A stretch of DNA of 35,872 nucleotides, taken from Planctomycetota bacterium (GTDB lineage Bacteria > Planctomycetota > UBA1135 > GCA-002748355). Below are positions 16,071-23,816 of this stretch, in pieces. The position numbers and the translations under genes are program-made. Below the pieces are notes generated by a model, which was not told the origin of the DNA, did no database searches, and saw nothing but the letters and a program-made list of their open reading frames with translations. How positions within the stretch are numbered: the first letter of the stretch is position 1; each line of letters opens with the position of its first letter. The stretch spans positions 1 through 35,872 of the forward strand of contig JAJRTL010000166.1 in the NCBI GenBank assembly GCA_024278315.1, read 5' to 3'.

Positions 16071-18035
16071 ATGAGAATCCTCCCCTCCCTGACCGCCCTG
16101 GTGCTCCTCCTCCTGCCCCTCACCGGTATCTCCCAGATCCGGATGGGACGTTCGCCTGCCCGCTCTGCACCGACCCGCTCGGCACCCGTCCGCTCAGCGC
16201 CAGTGCGATCGGCACCTGTCCGGTCCGCTCCCAGGCGCTCAGCGCCAGTCCGATCCGCTCCCAGGCGCTCAGCACCTGTCCGATCCGCTCCCAGGCGCTC
16301 AGCACCTGTCCGATCCGCTCCAAGAACCAGCTATCGCCCCACCCGTAGCACTCCCCGGACCACCCATCGTCCCACACCCAGCCGGAGCACCGCCAGGCGC
16401 ACCAGCTATCGCAGCAAGCCAACGCGTCGCGCGCCGACCCGTAGCAGTACGCCCACCCGGCGGACCCCAGGAACGAGCTACCGAAACAGCCGCAATCGCA
16501 GCTCGCGGGCAACCATCGGAGGCAACTACGGCAGTTCCAATGCGGCACGTTCCTCCGGGGCACGTTCCTCCGGGGCACGTTCCTCCGGGGCACCAAGGAG
16601 CAGCTCGAGGTCCAGAAGCACGGCCGTGAGGACGCCTGGCAGCTCGACCTCCGGTATCCGGACCTATTTCATTGGAAGCAATCGGAGTAGCACCGTCCGT
16701 CGCACGGTCCCCAGAGTTCCCCCCTCTGTGGTCAAGAGTTCGCGAAGCTGGCGAGCCACGAGCCCTTCCTCGGGCAGCGTGACCAAGCGCTACTCCCGCA
16801 CCCGCTCCGGTTCGTCGAGTCGCCTCCCATCTCCCGCCAGGACGACCAGAACAAGGGCAGGCCTGAGTTCCTACGGATTTGCGAATCGCAGGGGGACGAC
16901 ATTGAATCGCCAACCCGTGAATCGCCAACCTGGCACGGCCCTCGGCCGTTATGCCATCGATCGTTCGGCCCGTGGCAGAAGCAAAGGAGGGAGGCTCGGA
17001 AGCTCCTCTGGATCCAAACGCTCGGGCTCCTCGGCTACAGGAGGCCTTCTTGGCTCCACCAAGAGCGGTCGCTCGATCACTCGATCGCCAAGCCGGCGGC
17101 TCAAACCTTCAGGCCCCGTAGTCAAGACTCGACCAGGCAGACGGCCGGGTAGCGGTTACGGGTATGGGAGTCGTAGGGGCTCCGGTGGCGCATCCAACGG
17201 TTGGGGCAACTCCTATGACCGCGGCTACTATGGTGGCAGGCGCTACTGGGACTACCTCTACGGCTATCACTACCCCTGGTACTACCACCGACCCTACCAC
17301 TACGGCTACTGGGGAGCATACTGGGGCTACTATTCCTGGCCCCGCTACGTCTACTCCTGGCCCTACTGGGGCGCATCCTACCCCGTCTACAGCAGCAGCA
17401 CGATCTACGTCTATGCCGACTCGGGTGTCGATGACGGCTATACCGATGCGGGTTACTACGACCCGATCAGCGAGCCTATTCCCGTTGCCGGTGGATCGGG
17501 AAGCGACATCCGGCCCGTGGACAAGAAGCCAGCTCCCGACGATGCAGAGCGTGGTGGCGAAGACCTCACCCTGGCCCGGCACTACTCGAGTCTCGGTGAC
17601 CTCTACATGCGCACACGTCGCTACACACGCGCATGGGATAGCTACCAGCGAGCCGTCAAGCTCGCCCCCATGGATGGCTCCCTCCGTTTCGTGCTGGCCG
17701 ACGCGCTCTTCCAACTCGGAAAGACCGACGAATGCGCCTACCAGATCCGCAAGGGCCTGGTGCTGGACCCCGAACTCGCGAGCGTCGAGGTCGACAAGCG
17801 GACCTTCTTCGATTGGCCCGAGGACTTCGATGCCGAACTCGTCAAGCTCGAGAAGAAGGTCGCCGCCGAGCCATTCCAGGCCAACCTACGGCTCGTCCTC
17901 GCTTACAACTACCACATGACCAAGCGCTATGCGGACGCCAGCAGGGAACTCACGACGCTCAGCGAACAACTCCCTGGCGACGAGACGATCCAGCTCATGC
18001 TGAAAGGGCTCGAGGGGCTGCCTGCCTCCAAGTAA
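16071..18035 (+). CDS. Exported low-complexity protein: RSAP repeats, Tyr/Trp/Gly region, C-terminal TPR domain
   Basis: 654 residues with a clear signal peptide (MRILPSLTALVLLLLPLTG, cleavage near ISQ). Residues about 27-84 are RSAP-V/T/R pentapeptide repeats, strongly basic. A Ser/Arg/Thr-rich, basic and probably disordered stretch continues to about 370, with smaller repeats (ARSSG three times, NRQPV/NRQPG). Residues about 374-460 are extremely rich in Tyr, Trp and Gly (for example YHYPWYYHRPYHYGYWG). From about 501 an ordered TPR domain follows (LARHYSSLGDLYMRTRRY, AWDSYQRAVKLAPMDG), with several helix pairs to the C-terminus. The architecture suggests an exported matrix, cell-wall or polyanion-binding protein with a TPR docking module; that is inference. 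No family is recognised for the low-complexity parts. The start has no strong ribosome site. Confidence 0.85.
   Translation: MRILPSLTALVLLLLPLTGISQIRMGRSPARSAPTRSAPVRSAPVRSAPVRSAPRRSAPVRSAPRRSAPVRSAPRRSAPVRSAPRTSYRPTRSTPRTTHRPTPSRSTARRTSYRSKPTRRAPTRSSTPTRRTPGTSYRNSRNRSSRATIGGNYGSSNAARSSGARSSGARSSGAPRSSSRSRSTAVRTPGSSTSGIRTYFIGSNRSSTVRRTVPRVPPSVVKSSRSWRATSPSSGSVTKRYSRTRSGSSSRLPSPARTTRTRAGLSSYGFANRRGTTLNRQPVNRQPGTALGRYAIDRSARGRSKGGRLGSSSGSKRSGSSATGGLLGSTKSGRSITRSPSRRLKPSGPVVKTRPGRRPGSGYGYGSRRGSGGASNGWGNSYDRGYYGGRRYWDYLYGYHYPWYYHRPYHYGYWGAYWGYYSWPRYVYSWPYWGASYPVYSSSTIYVYADSGVDDGYTDAGYYDPISEPIPVAGGSGSDIRPVDKKPAPDDAERGGEDLTLARHYSSLGDLYMRTRRYTRAWDSYQRAVKLAPMDGSLRFVLADALFQLGKTDECAYQIRKGLVLDPELASVEVDKRTFFDWPEDFDAELVKLEKKVAAEPFQANLRLVLAYNYHMTKRYADASRELTTLSEQLPGDETIQLMLKGLEGLPASK
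16221..16320 (+). repeat. 30-bp tandem repeat coding RSAPVRSAPR
   Basis: Units at 16221-16250, 16251-16280 and 16281-16310 plus a 10-base partial unit. The second and third are identical over 30 bases and the first differs at four to five positions. Less regular 15-base RSAP units lie upstream from about 16150. Copy number is likely to vary between strains by slippage. Confidence 0.85.
16544..16593 (+). repeat. 15-bp tandem repeat coding ARSSG
   Basis: The 15-base unit gcacgttcctccggg occurs three times in direct succession, encoding ARSSGARSSGARSSG within the basic region of the exported TPR protein. Confidence 0.8.
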
Positions 18036-18053
18036 CGCGCCCTACCGGGCGCG
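18036..18053. terminator. Candidate bidirectional hairpin between convergent genes
   Basis: CGCGCCC (18036-18042) and GGGCGCG (18047-18053) form a perfect 7-bp stem with a TACC loop. It lies directly after the TAA of the + gene and includes the TAG of the minus-strand gene in its loop. There is no long T-tract on either side, so termination strength is uncertain. Confidence 0.45.
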
Positions 18054-18917
18054 GTCCTGTTGCACGGACAACAAGGATTGATGCGCAAAGCGCAGTGATT
18101 CGCAGAGGTCCTGATCATCGCAGTAGCGATGTGCGTGCAACAGGTTGCCCAGGACCCGACTCAACATCTGGAAGTCGGAAACCGAATCGAAGTAGCGCTC
18201 CTGGAAACCGTATCCCATGGCCTGGAGGCGCTCGATGCACTCCTTGCGCGTCAGGATGCGTCCGCCATGGAAGGGGTCCAGAAGCACCGACCGCGCACCT
18301 CGCAGGCGCAGGATGAAGTGCCCGGGAAGCCCCACACCCTCGAGCGGAAGTCCCGCACGTCGCCCTACCAGCAGGTAGATCGCCGAGATACTGATGGGGA
18401 TGCCTCTCCTGCGCTGGATCACCTGGTCCACGAAGCAGTTGTCGGGCGTGTAGTAGCTGCGACTGTCCCCTTTGAACCCGAGCTCCCAGAAGAAGAACTC
18501 GCTGAGAGTCGTAGCGGTCTTCTTGGTTCCCGCCAACTCGAGCATGGGGGCCAACTGACGCCCCCATGCATCCAAGGTGCTCGTGATCTTCTCGATGCGA
18601 AGCAGAGGCCTTGCGAGCCTGGCTAGCAGGAGCAGCCCCTCTTCGAGATCGATGGCACCCTGCTCGGTGAAGCCCTGGAACTCACGTTTCCAAACCTGCA
18701 TGTTGACGCGACGCAACACCTGGCGGATGCGATGACGAGCATCGGGATCCGAACACTCGGCAAGACCTTCGAGCGATGCGAGAGAGGCCTTGCCCCACGC
18801 GAGAAGCCGCTCCTCACAGATCTTCTGGATCTTGGGATTGGGGTCCTGGAGAAGCTCGGCCGCTGCGCGGATCGTCTCGAGATTCGGAGCGGTTTCTGGT
18901 GCGAGGAATGAGTTCAT
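18042..18917 (-). CDS. SirB1-like transglutaminase-fold protein
   Basis: 291 residues from ATG 18917; the frame is open to 19124 but the extra N-terminus is not like the family. The first 110 residues contain HEAT-like helices (LEGLAECSDPDARHRIRQVL). The core has the SirB1/transglutaminase-like blocks VIQRRRGIPISISAIYLLVG, then GLPLEGVGLPGHFILR and SVLLDPFHGG. As in other SirB1 proteins, the position of the transglutaminase Cys is taken by Ser, while His (PGHF) and Asp (LLDPF) are kept, so classic cysteine catalysis is not expected. The C-terminus is helical (FQMLSRVLGNLLHAHRYC), as in family members. The biochemical role of the family is not settled to my knowledge. It converges with the TPR protein gene, and 283 bases separate it from the next upstream minus-strand gene. 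Confidence 0.85.
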   Translation of the reverse strand: MNSFLAPETAPNLETIRAAAELLQDPNPKIQKICEERLLAWGKASLASLEGLAECSDPDARHRIRQVLRRVNMQVWKREFQGFTEQGAIDLEEGLLLLARLARPLLRIEKITSTLDAWGRQLAPMLELAGTKKTATTLSEFFFWELGFKGDSRSYYTPDNCFVDQVIQRRRGIPISISAIYLLVGRRAGLPLEGVGLPGHFILRLRGARSVLLDPFHGGRILTRKECIERLQAMGYGFQERYFDSVSDFQMLSRVLGNLLHAHRYCDDQDLCESLRFAHQSLLSVQQDRAR

Positions 18918-19200
18918 GGGCAAGGCTCTGGGGACTCGGAAGCCACAGTCTAGGACCAGGATGTCCCCCAGCAAAGCAGAAGCGATTGGTGATGCACTCC
19001 ACCCTCGGGACCACGCACACTGAGCCTTGATAGCAAGGGAGCTAGAGCCCCATACCCGTCCCCAAAAAAAAGTGGAAGCCTTCTGCCAGACATCCACTCC
19101 ACCCACCACCCGGCGGAGTGACACGAAAAACGGTCACACCAGAGAAAGCGTCGAAACGGCCCTGCTGTCGCGATTCTGGGGCAGGGTCGCCTCCGATCCG
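18918..19200. other. 283-base gap without a convincing gene
   Basis: No reading frame here looks like protein. An A8 run at about 19064-19071 gives T8 on the minus strand, about 30 bases beyond a weak CACTCC/GGAGTG inverted repeat. A CCCTGC/GCAGGG inverted repeat lies just past the stop of the 501-residue gene. These could contribute to transcript ends, but neither is a standard terminator. The promoter of the SirB1-like gene should lie here; I see no clear box. Confidence 0.4.
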
Positions 19201-20706
19201 TCAATAGTCCCAGAGGTAGTGGAAATCGGTGCCATTGCTGTACTTCGCAACCACTCTCATGTGGGTTGCTGCACCGAAGATCGAAACGCGAATCGATGTC
19301 CGCTCGGGAATCACGACATCGAGCTTCTGGAAGTGCTGCGTCTTCACGAAGGTCTGGACGATGAGCTCTCCCGGACCATCGTTGCGGATGAAGAGGTTCG
19401 AGCTGCCACTGGGAGGTCTGAGCGTGGCGGGCACCTTGATGTCAGCCTGGGCTGCAACGAACTTGCCAGGGGCTAGCATCGGACGCATCGTCGCCAGATT
19501 CGTGAGGCTCAGCCCAGCCTTCGAATGGATGATCAGAGCCTGAGCATGCCAGTTGGGGAAGCTCGCCGCGAGCCGGCGGAGGGGACTGGCTTTCTGGCCA
19601 AGGTTCATGGTCAAGGTGCCCGAGCCAGCAGAATCGAGGACAACTGCATTGCCTCCCAGAATTGGGCTGGCCCCGAAGAGGGGATCGGTCAGATCCAAGA
19701 AGAACTGGCCACCGAAGAGAGGCAGGGCTTGGGGCAAGATGGCCTGGGACCAGAACAGGGCCGCCACAGCATTGCCGTTGTCGGTGCCAGCCTCGATGAC
19801 CCAGACCGGGTTGTCGTAACGGGGCGTGCCCGTGGCTGCGTTGTGGTTGAAGTCAGGGTCCAGCCCCGCATAGCCCGTGTTCGGGTTGGGGCAGGAGAGA
19901 GAGGCACCGGTGGGCTTGCCGTTGTAGACGAGATTCTCCACGGCGACGGAAAGAGCCGGTGTGGTCGTGCCAAGTTCCAGGTGGTAGCTCAGAGGGCTGG
20001 GGCTGGGGTCGACCGGGCCGGAGGCTGTGGAAGGATGGGAGGTCCAACCCAGTTTCTCCTCGATCTGGACAGGCGAGCCCTTGACCATCTCCTGACGCGG
20101 AATCTCGCGGTGATAGACGCTGCTACCCAACCAGGTGCAGAGAATACCGGTGCCAGCAGGAAGCTGTGGGCCGGCCATGGACATGTGAATGCTCTGGCCA
20201 TCCTTGGGTCCCGCCGAGTTCGTCCACTTGGCTCCGGGTTTGTCCTTGAGGGACCAGGCCAGATGCCACTGCTCCTTCGATGCGGGCAGCTTGAAGGGCT
20301 TGTTGGCCGCCGTGCCCCTGCCGTTCAGCATGTGCGTGACGACATAGGCGACCTTGCCGGAGAGGACGGAGGGCAGCTTGAAATCCTTGACGATGATCAC
20401 ACCCTTGGCGTAGTCAGGGAGGCCCTTGTTGTTGAGCTTGACGAAGGAGATGTCGATCGGGTCGTTGGTCGAGATCTCCCAATCCTGAAGGACATATCGG
20501 ATGTAGCTGATGTTGCCCCAACCCATGACCTGAGCGGGAGTGAAGGCCTGGCTGACGTAACCTGCGGCACCACCGTTGGAACCTCGGGTCGTGTACTCGG
20601 TGGTCTGATCCCAGGCGCGAATCTTGTTCGTGGGAAGAACCCTGCTCTGAGCCATCGCCAGGGAAGAGACGGCTACGGTGCCAGCAAGGAAGGCAGTGAA
20701 TCTCAT
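19201..20706 (-). CDS. Secreted protein of unknown function
   Basis: 501 residues with a textbook signal peptide (MRFTAFLAGTVAVSSLAMA, cleaved before QSRV). GAGG lies five bases before the ATG. The mature part looks beta-rich and has Gly-, Asn- and Thr-rich loops (YTTRGSNGGAAGYVSQAF, ISYIRYVLQDWEISTNDP). No catalytic motif is visible. The style, a signal peptide and then an all-beta secreted body, is common among planctomycete exported proteins of unknown role. The last 90 residues (LIVQTFVKTQHFQKLDVVI) may form a separate beta domain. There is no obvious C-terminal sorting signal. The gene stands alone, with 99 bases before and 283 after. Confidence 0.8.
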   Translation of the reverse strand: MRFTAFLAGTVAVSSLAMAQSRVLPTNKIRAWDQTTEYTTRGSNGGAAGYVSQAFTPAQVMGWGNISYIRYVLQDWEISTNDPIDISFVKLNNKGLPDYAKGVIIVKDFKLPSVLSGKVAYVVTHMLNGRGTAANKPFKLPASKEQWHLAWSLKDKPGAKWTNSAGPKDGQSIHMSMAGPQLPAGTGILCTWLGSSVYHREIPRQEMVKGSPVQIEEKLGWTSHPSTASGPVDPSPSPLSYHLELGTTTPALSVAVENLVYNGKPTGASLSCPNPNTGYAGLDPDFNHNAATGTPRYDNPVWVIEAGTDNGNAVAALFWSQAILPQALPLFGGQFFLDLTDPLFGASPILGGNAVVLDSAGSGTLTMNLGQKASPLRRLAASFPNWHAQALIIHSKAGLSLTNLATMRPMLAPGKFVAAQADIKVPATLRPPSGSSNLFIRNDGPGELIVQTFVKTQHFQKLDVVIPERTSIRVSIFGAATHMRVVAKYSNGTDFHYLWDY

Positions 20707-20771
20707 GGAACCTCGGGGTCAGCCAGAAAGAACATCCGTGACGCGCCATTTTTTCACGTTCCGGCCCTTCA

Positions 20772-20787
20772 GGGAAGGTCCCTTCCC
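20772..20787. repeat. 16-bp near-palindrome GGGAAGG-TC-CCTTCCC
   Basis: Perfect 7-base arms around TC, between the minus-strand genes at 20706 and 20806. It could be part of a transcript end for the upstream gene or an operator for the secreted protein gene. No T-tract follows on the minus strand. Confidence 0.4.
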
Positions 20788-20805
20788 CAGAGAAGAGATG
20801 CAAGG

Positions 20806-21315
20806 CTAGCGATTCGAGCCAGGAGCCGCCCGCCTCTGGACCGTAGGCACCGCCGTGGAGATGATCCAGCGTCCAACAACCTTGCTTCCTCCGGGATCCT
20901 TGGAGCGTTCATAGTGATGCAGGGTCATGGCCCCATCCTCATGCATCCAGACCCGGTCTCCTGACTCTCGATCCAAGTAGCGTCGAATGACGAATGCCGG
21001 ATGCCCCCCCAGGTAGGCGGGAGGGCAAGGTCCAATGCCATCGGGGTCTGGGACCTTCTCTTCCAGAGGGTTCCGGAACCTGCCCCATCCTGATCGATCG
21101 ATCTTGGCGAGGTCCGCCAGGGCGAGGCTCACCTCCGGAACTTCATCCTCTTCGAACTCGGGCATCCGGATCACCAGGGGTACAGAAGCCCCTGGTTCAG
21201 GGCTCTCAGAAGTCGATCCAGACAGGAGATCCGCAGCGCGATTCCCCCTCCCTGCCATCAAATAGATGCCAAGAGTGAGGACAAAAAACAGCAGGATGAC
21301 AGCAAGGACCTTCAT
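20806..21315 (-). CDS. Small membrane-anchored protein, unknown function
   Basis: 169 residues from ATG 21315, chosen over the upstream ATG 21339 because it places the hydrophobic segment at the start (MKVLAVILLFFVLTLGIYLMA) and has AGGGG just before it. The single N-terminal helix is followed by a Ser/Glu/Pro-rich linker and an acidic then mixed domain containing PDGIGPCPPAYLGGHPAF and RVWMHEDGAMTLHHY. The domain is probably periplasmic. No family is recognised. The gene lies between the tRNA-Leu terminator and the secreted protein gene. Confidence 0.7.
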   Translation of the reverse strand: MKVLAVILLFFVLTLGIYLMAGRGNRAADLLSGSTSESPEPGASVPLVIRMPEFEEDEVPEVSLALADLAKIDRSGWGRFRNPLEEKVPDPDGIGPCPPAYLGGHPAFVIRRYLDRESGDRVWMHEDGAMTLHHYERSKDPGGSKVVGRWIISTAVPTVQRRAAPGSNR

Positions 21316-21370
21316 GGACCCCTGCAGGCTAGCCCCCATGGAGCCAGTAGAGAACGAGTCCCAAGAGAAA

Positions 21371-21404
21371 ACGAGCCCCCGGGTCTTGCTTCCCGGGGGC
21401 TCGT
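21371..21404 (-). terminator. Rho-independent terminator of tRNA-Leu
   Basis: ACGAGCCCCCGGG (21371-21383) and CCCGGGGGCTCGT (21392-21404) form a perfect 13-bp stem with an 8-base loop. On the minus strand the stem is followed at once by TTTCTC, just beyond the tRNA 3' end. Confidence 0.85.
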
Positions 21405-21406
21405 CT

Positions 21407-21495
21407 TGGTGCCGAGAACAGGACTTGAACCTGCACGACCAATAAAGGTCACTAGCCCCTCAAGCTAGCGCGTCTGCCAATTCCGCCACCTCGGC
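21407..21495 (-). tRNA. tRNA-Leu (anticodon GAG)
   Basis: Read on the minus strand: acceptor GCCGAGG pairs with TCTCGGC (last pair G-T), the D-loop is ATTGGCAGA, the anticodon arm is CTAGC-TTGAGGG-GCTAG giving GAG, the long variable arm is typical of a class II leucine tRNA, and the T-arm contains GGTTCAAGTCC. Discriminator A is followed by an encoded CCA (21407-21409). It reads CUC and CUU codons. Confidence 0.96.
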
Positions 21496-21523
21496 ACGAG
21501 GTGTCAATCCTGATGAGGGCGGA

Positions 21524-21556
21524 AAACCGTAAACGCCTGTCCCGACCCGCGCAAGA
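21524..21556 (-). promoter_or_regulatory. Weak candidate promoter of tRNA-Leu
   Basis: On the minus strand, TTGCGC is followed after 17 bases by TACGGT, about 29 bases before the mature tRNA. Both boxes are poor matches to sigma-70 consensus, but place and spacing fit. Low certainty. Confidence 0.25.
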
Positions 21557-21568
21557 CCGGCCCAAGCA

Positions 21569-21584
21569 AATCTCCCCTGAGATT
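21569..21584 (-). terminator. Candidate weak terminator of the 694-residue gene
   Basis: AATCTC and GAGATT form a 6-bp stem with a four-base loop, eight bases after the stop codon on the minus strand, followed by TTGCTT rather than a full T-run. Confidence 0.35.
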
Positions 21585-21591
21585 GTCGCTC

Positions 21592-23676
21592 CTAGAAACC
21601 GAGCCAGGCGCGAACCTGGAGAGAGATGTTCTTCGTGCTGGTGTGGAGCAGCAGAGAGGCCCTCTCGAAGCTCTGGAGCCAGGCCGAGAACTCATCGAAG
21701 ATCTTGCCAGCATCCCTTCCCCGCTTGAACTTCTCCTGCTCCCAGAGCCTCACGACTTCCTGGTCTACCAGGTTCTCGAGCTGGTCCAGATCACCGGGGC
21801 TCAGCTGATGGATGGCCTTGACCTTCGAAGCGAATCTCTGTGCAAAGATCCGCTGCCGCACGCCGCCCCGCACCCTGCGCGCCCAACCCGGATTGGGTCG
21901 CCCTTTGCCCTTCTCGGAGAGAGCGAAGCTACGGTAGCGATTCAGGATTTGTCTGGCTCCCTGGGCACGAACCCACAGGAAGCCAGAAAGGGTGTCCGGC
22001 AGGGCCTCGTACTCCTCCCGTAGCAGGGGATCCGCCCAGAGAGAACGATGTCCCGGCGTTTGCAAGCGTGTGTTGGCCAAGAGCTCCACGAGGTCGCCGT
22101 GATTGCTGATGATGAACAGGTTGCCAAGGTGCTCAGCACCGTTCAGGATCGCCAGGTGTCCTGTATCCGGAATCTGGGGATTGGAGAGTTCGAGAATGAA
22201 CTCGCGCTCAGGGTCGAGCTTGCCAACGGGGTTGCGCCAGACATGACGAATACCAAAGGCACTGCCCTTCTTGACCAGCTTCTCGACCTCTCGACGCACC
22301 CGGTTCTCCTGCCCTTTGCTGATCTGGAAGACCCATGCCCAGACGGGATTGGGACCTCTGAGAGTGGGGTGATGTTCCTTCGGAATCGGTAGCTGGTCAT
22401 GGAGAACCAGCGCAAACCAAGGCTGGAACGCCGCCCCCATCGAGTTGATCCAGGCTTCGGCGCCACCCTGGACCCCATAGCTTCGAAACCCATCCTCCAT
22501 CAGGGCCCGACTGTCCGGATCCAGGCTCTGATAGAGTTGTCTGAGCAGCGTCGTCGGCGCCACACGAAACACACCGAACACTGCTGACTTCTCAGGGAAG
22601 TTGACAATGACGGAACGTAGCCACTCCTTCTTCCCCTTGCGTTCACCCAGGAATCGCTCCTGGTCACGCGTCAGCTCGTTCTTGTTCATCGTCGCCCGAA
22701 AGAGGCCCGTGAGCGTTCGCCCCGAGAAGCCGTTTCCGTCGAAGGGCTCACCAAAGATGATCGAGGCCCAAAGGCGTCGCATGGCCTTGAAGTTGATGAA
22801 GGCCTTGAAGAGACGTCCCTCCAAGATGGTCTCATCGCCCGAGCCGGGCCAGGTCTCGATCGCAGGAAAGAGACGTCGCTGCGTTTCCAGGTTGAGGAAC
22901 AGCTCGGCTGCGTTGGGATCTTCACCGCGCAACTCGGCAAAGTCCGCGAGCGGTTTGATCAACAGGTCTTGGTAATCCGCTGACGACAGCAGGGTCTCCT
23001 CGTCAGCCTTGCCGAGCCCGAGAGCCAGACGGCGCGAGCTGTCTACGAGATCCTTCTCGTTGCCTATGAGGGCCAGATCCTTGACCCTGCAAAGATAGAT
23101 CGGGCGAGGCATTCTTCCTTCGATCTTGAGGAGATCGCCGTCCTTCGAAATCCGGACACCCTGCGCCATTCCCCTGGCCCAACCAAACTCCAGAAGGGAG
23201 ATCGCCGATGCCACCTTCCAGGACACGCGGGCGTAGACACACCAGTCCGGATCCTCCGCTCCCCTCGTGAAACGTCCCGCTACGATGAAGTCCCTGCCAA
23301 AAAGGTCCTCGACCAGATCGACCGAGACCACCGGAATATCCGCGAGCTCTGCCTTGAGGCTCTCCAACTGATCCAACCCACGTAGATTCTCAGGCGTCGC
23401 CAACGTGGACCTGTAGAAGCGCGTGTGCTCCAACTGCTCCAGGACGTCACTGCCGGCGAGATCCTCCCAGAACCTGGGTTGGGGAAACTCCTCGAAGTCG
23501 TCACGGAGCCCCCTCTTCCCGACATAGAAGTCGATGGATCGCGGTACGGCCCGTCGGATCTCGCCCATGGATCCCTCGAAGGGGCTGTAGACGAAGGTCG
23601 TGAACAGCACCATCGGAACCCCGATCAGTGCTGCGAGGACGAAGAGGAGGATCTTGACAGGTTTCTTGATGCGCAT
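21592..23676 (-). CDS. Large membrane-anchored protein, unknown function
   Basis: 694 residues from ATG 23676. A single N-terminal membrane helix (ILLFVLAALIGVPMVLFTTF) follows MRIKKPVK, so the body probably lies in the periplasm. The body looks mixed alpha/beta, with segments such as DIPVVSVDLVEDLFGRDFIV, DLALIGNEKDLVDSSRRLAL and LNGAEHLGNLFIISNHGDLV. These 'protein value, model value, row of results' like repeats recall DUF3352-type exported proteins found in several phyla, but I cannot show this. The last 80 residues are basic then helical (LVDQEVVRLWEQEKFKRG). No catalytic residues are apparent. It is divergent from the aminotransferase gene, sharing a 140-base promoter region, and no ribosome site of note is seen. 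Confidence 0.75.
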   Translation of the reverse strand: MRIKKPVKILLFVLAALIGVPMVLFTTFVYSPFEGSMGEIRRAVPRSIDFYVGKRGLRDDFEEFPQPRFWEDLAGSDVLEQLEHTRFYRSTLATPENLRGLDQLESLKAELADIPVVSVDLVEDLFGRDFIVAGRFTRGAEDPDWCVYARVSWKVASAISLLEFGWARGMAQGVRISKDGDLLKIEGRMPRPIYLCRVKDLALIGNEKDLVDSSRRLALGLGKADEETLLSSADYQDLLIKPLADFAELRGEDPNAAELFLNLETQRRLFPAIETWPGSGDETILEGRLFKAFINFKAMRRLWASIIFGEPFDGNGFSGRTLTGLFRATMNKNELTRDQERFLGERKGKKEWLRSVIVNFPEKSAVFGVFRVAPTTLLRQLYQSLDPDSRALMEDGFRSYGVQGGAEAWINSMGAAFQPWFALVLHDQLPIPKEHHPTLRGPNPVWAWVFQISKGQENRVRREVEKLVKKGSAFGIRHVWRNPVGKLDPEREFILELSNPQIPDTGHLAILNGAEHLGNLFIISNHGDLVELLANTRLQTPGHRSLWADPLLREEYEALPDTLSGFLWVRAQGARQILNRYRSFALSEKGKGRPNPGWARRVRGGVRQRIFAQRFASKVKAIHQLSPGDLDQLENLVDQEVVRLWEQEKFKRGRDAGKIFDEFSAWLQSFERASLLLHTSTKNISLQVRAWLGF

Positions 23677-23816
23677 ACGTAGGGGTGCAGCTGCGGGCCT
23701 CGTTGCCCGATTCTGGGCATGAATCTAACAGAGACGGGGCTAGACTCTGATTCTTCCAGGGAGTCTTCTCCGACTTTGCTCCGAAACCAAACGAATTGTC
23801 TGGACCAGGTAGTTCC

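Noticed and set aside
16221-16593. Regular repeats considered as a CRISPR array
   Set aside because: Units are directly adjacent, with no spacers, and code in frame for RSAP and ARSSG repeats; no cas gene is near.
19525-20964. 479-codon + strand frame opposite the secreted protein gene
   Set aside because: Antisense shadow; the minus-strand frame has a signal peptide and ribosome site, this one has neither.
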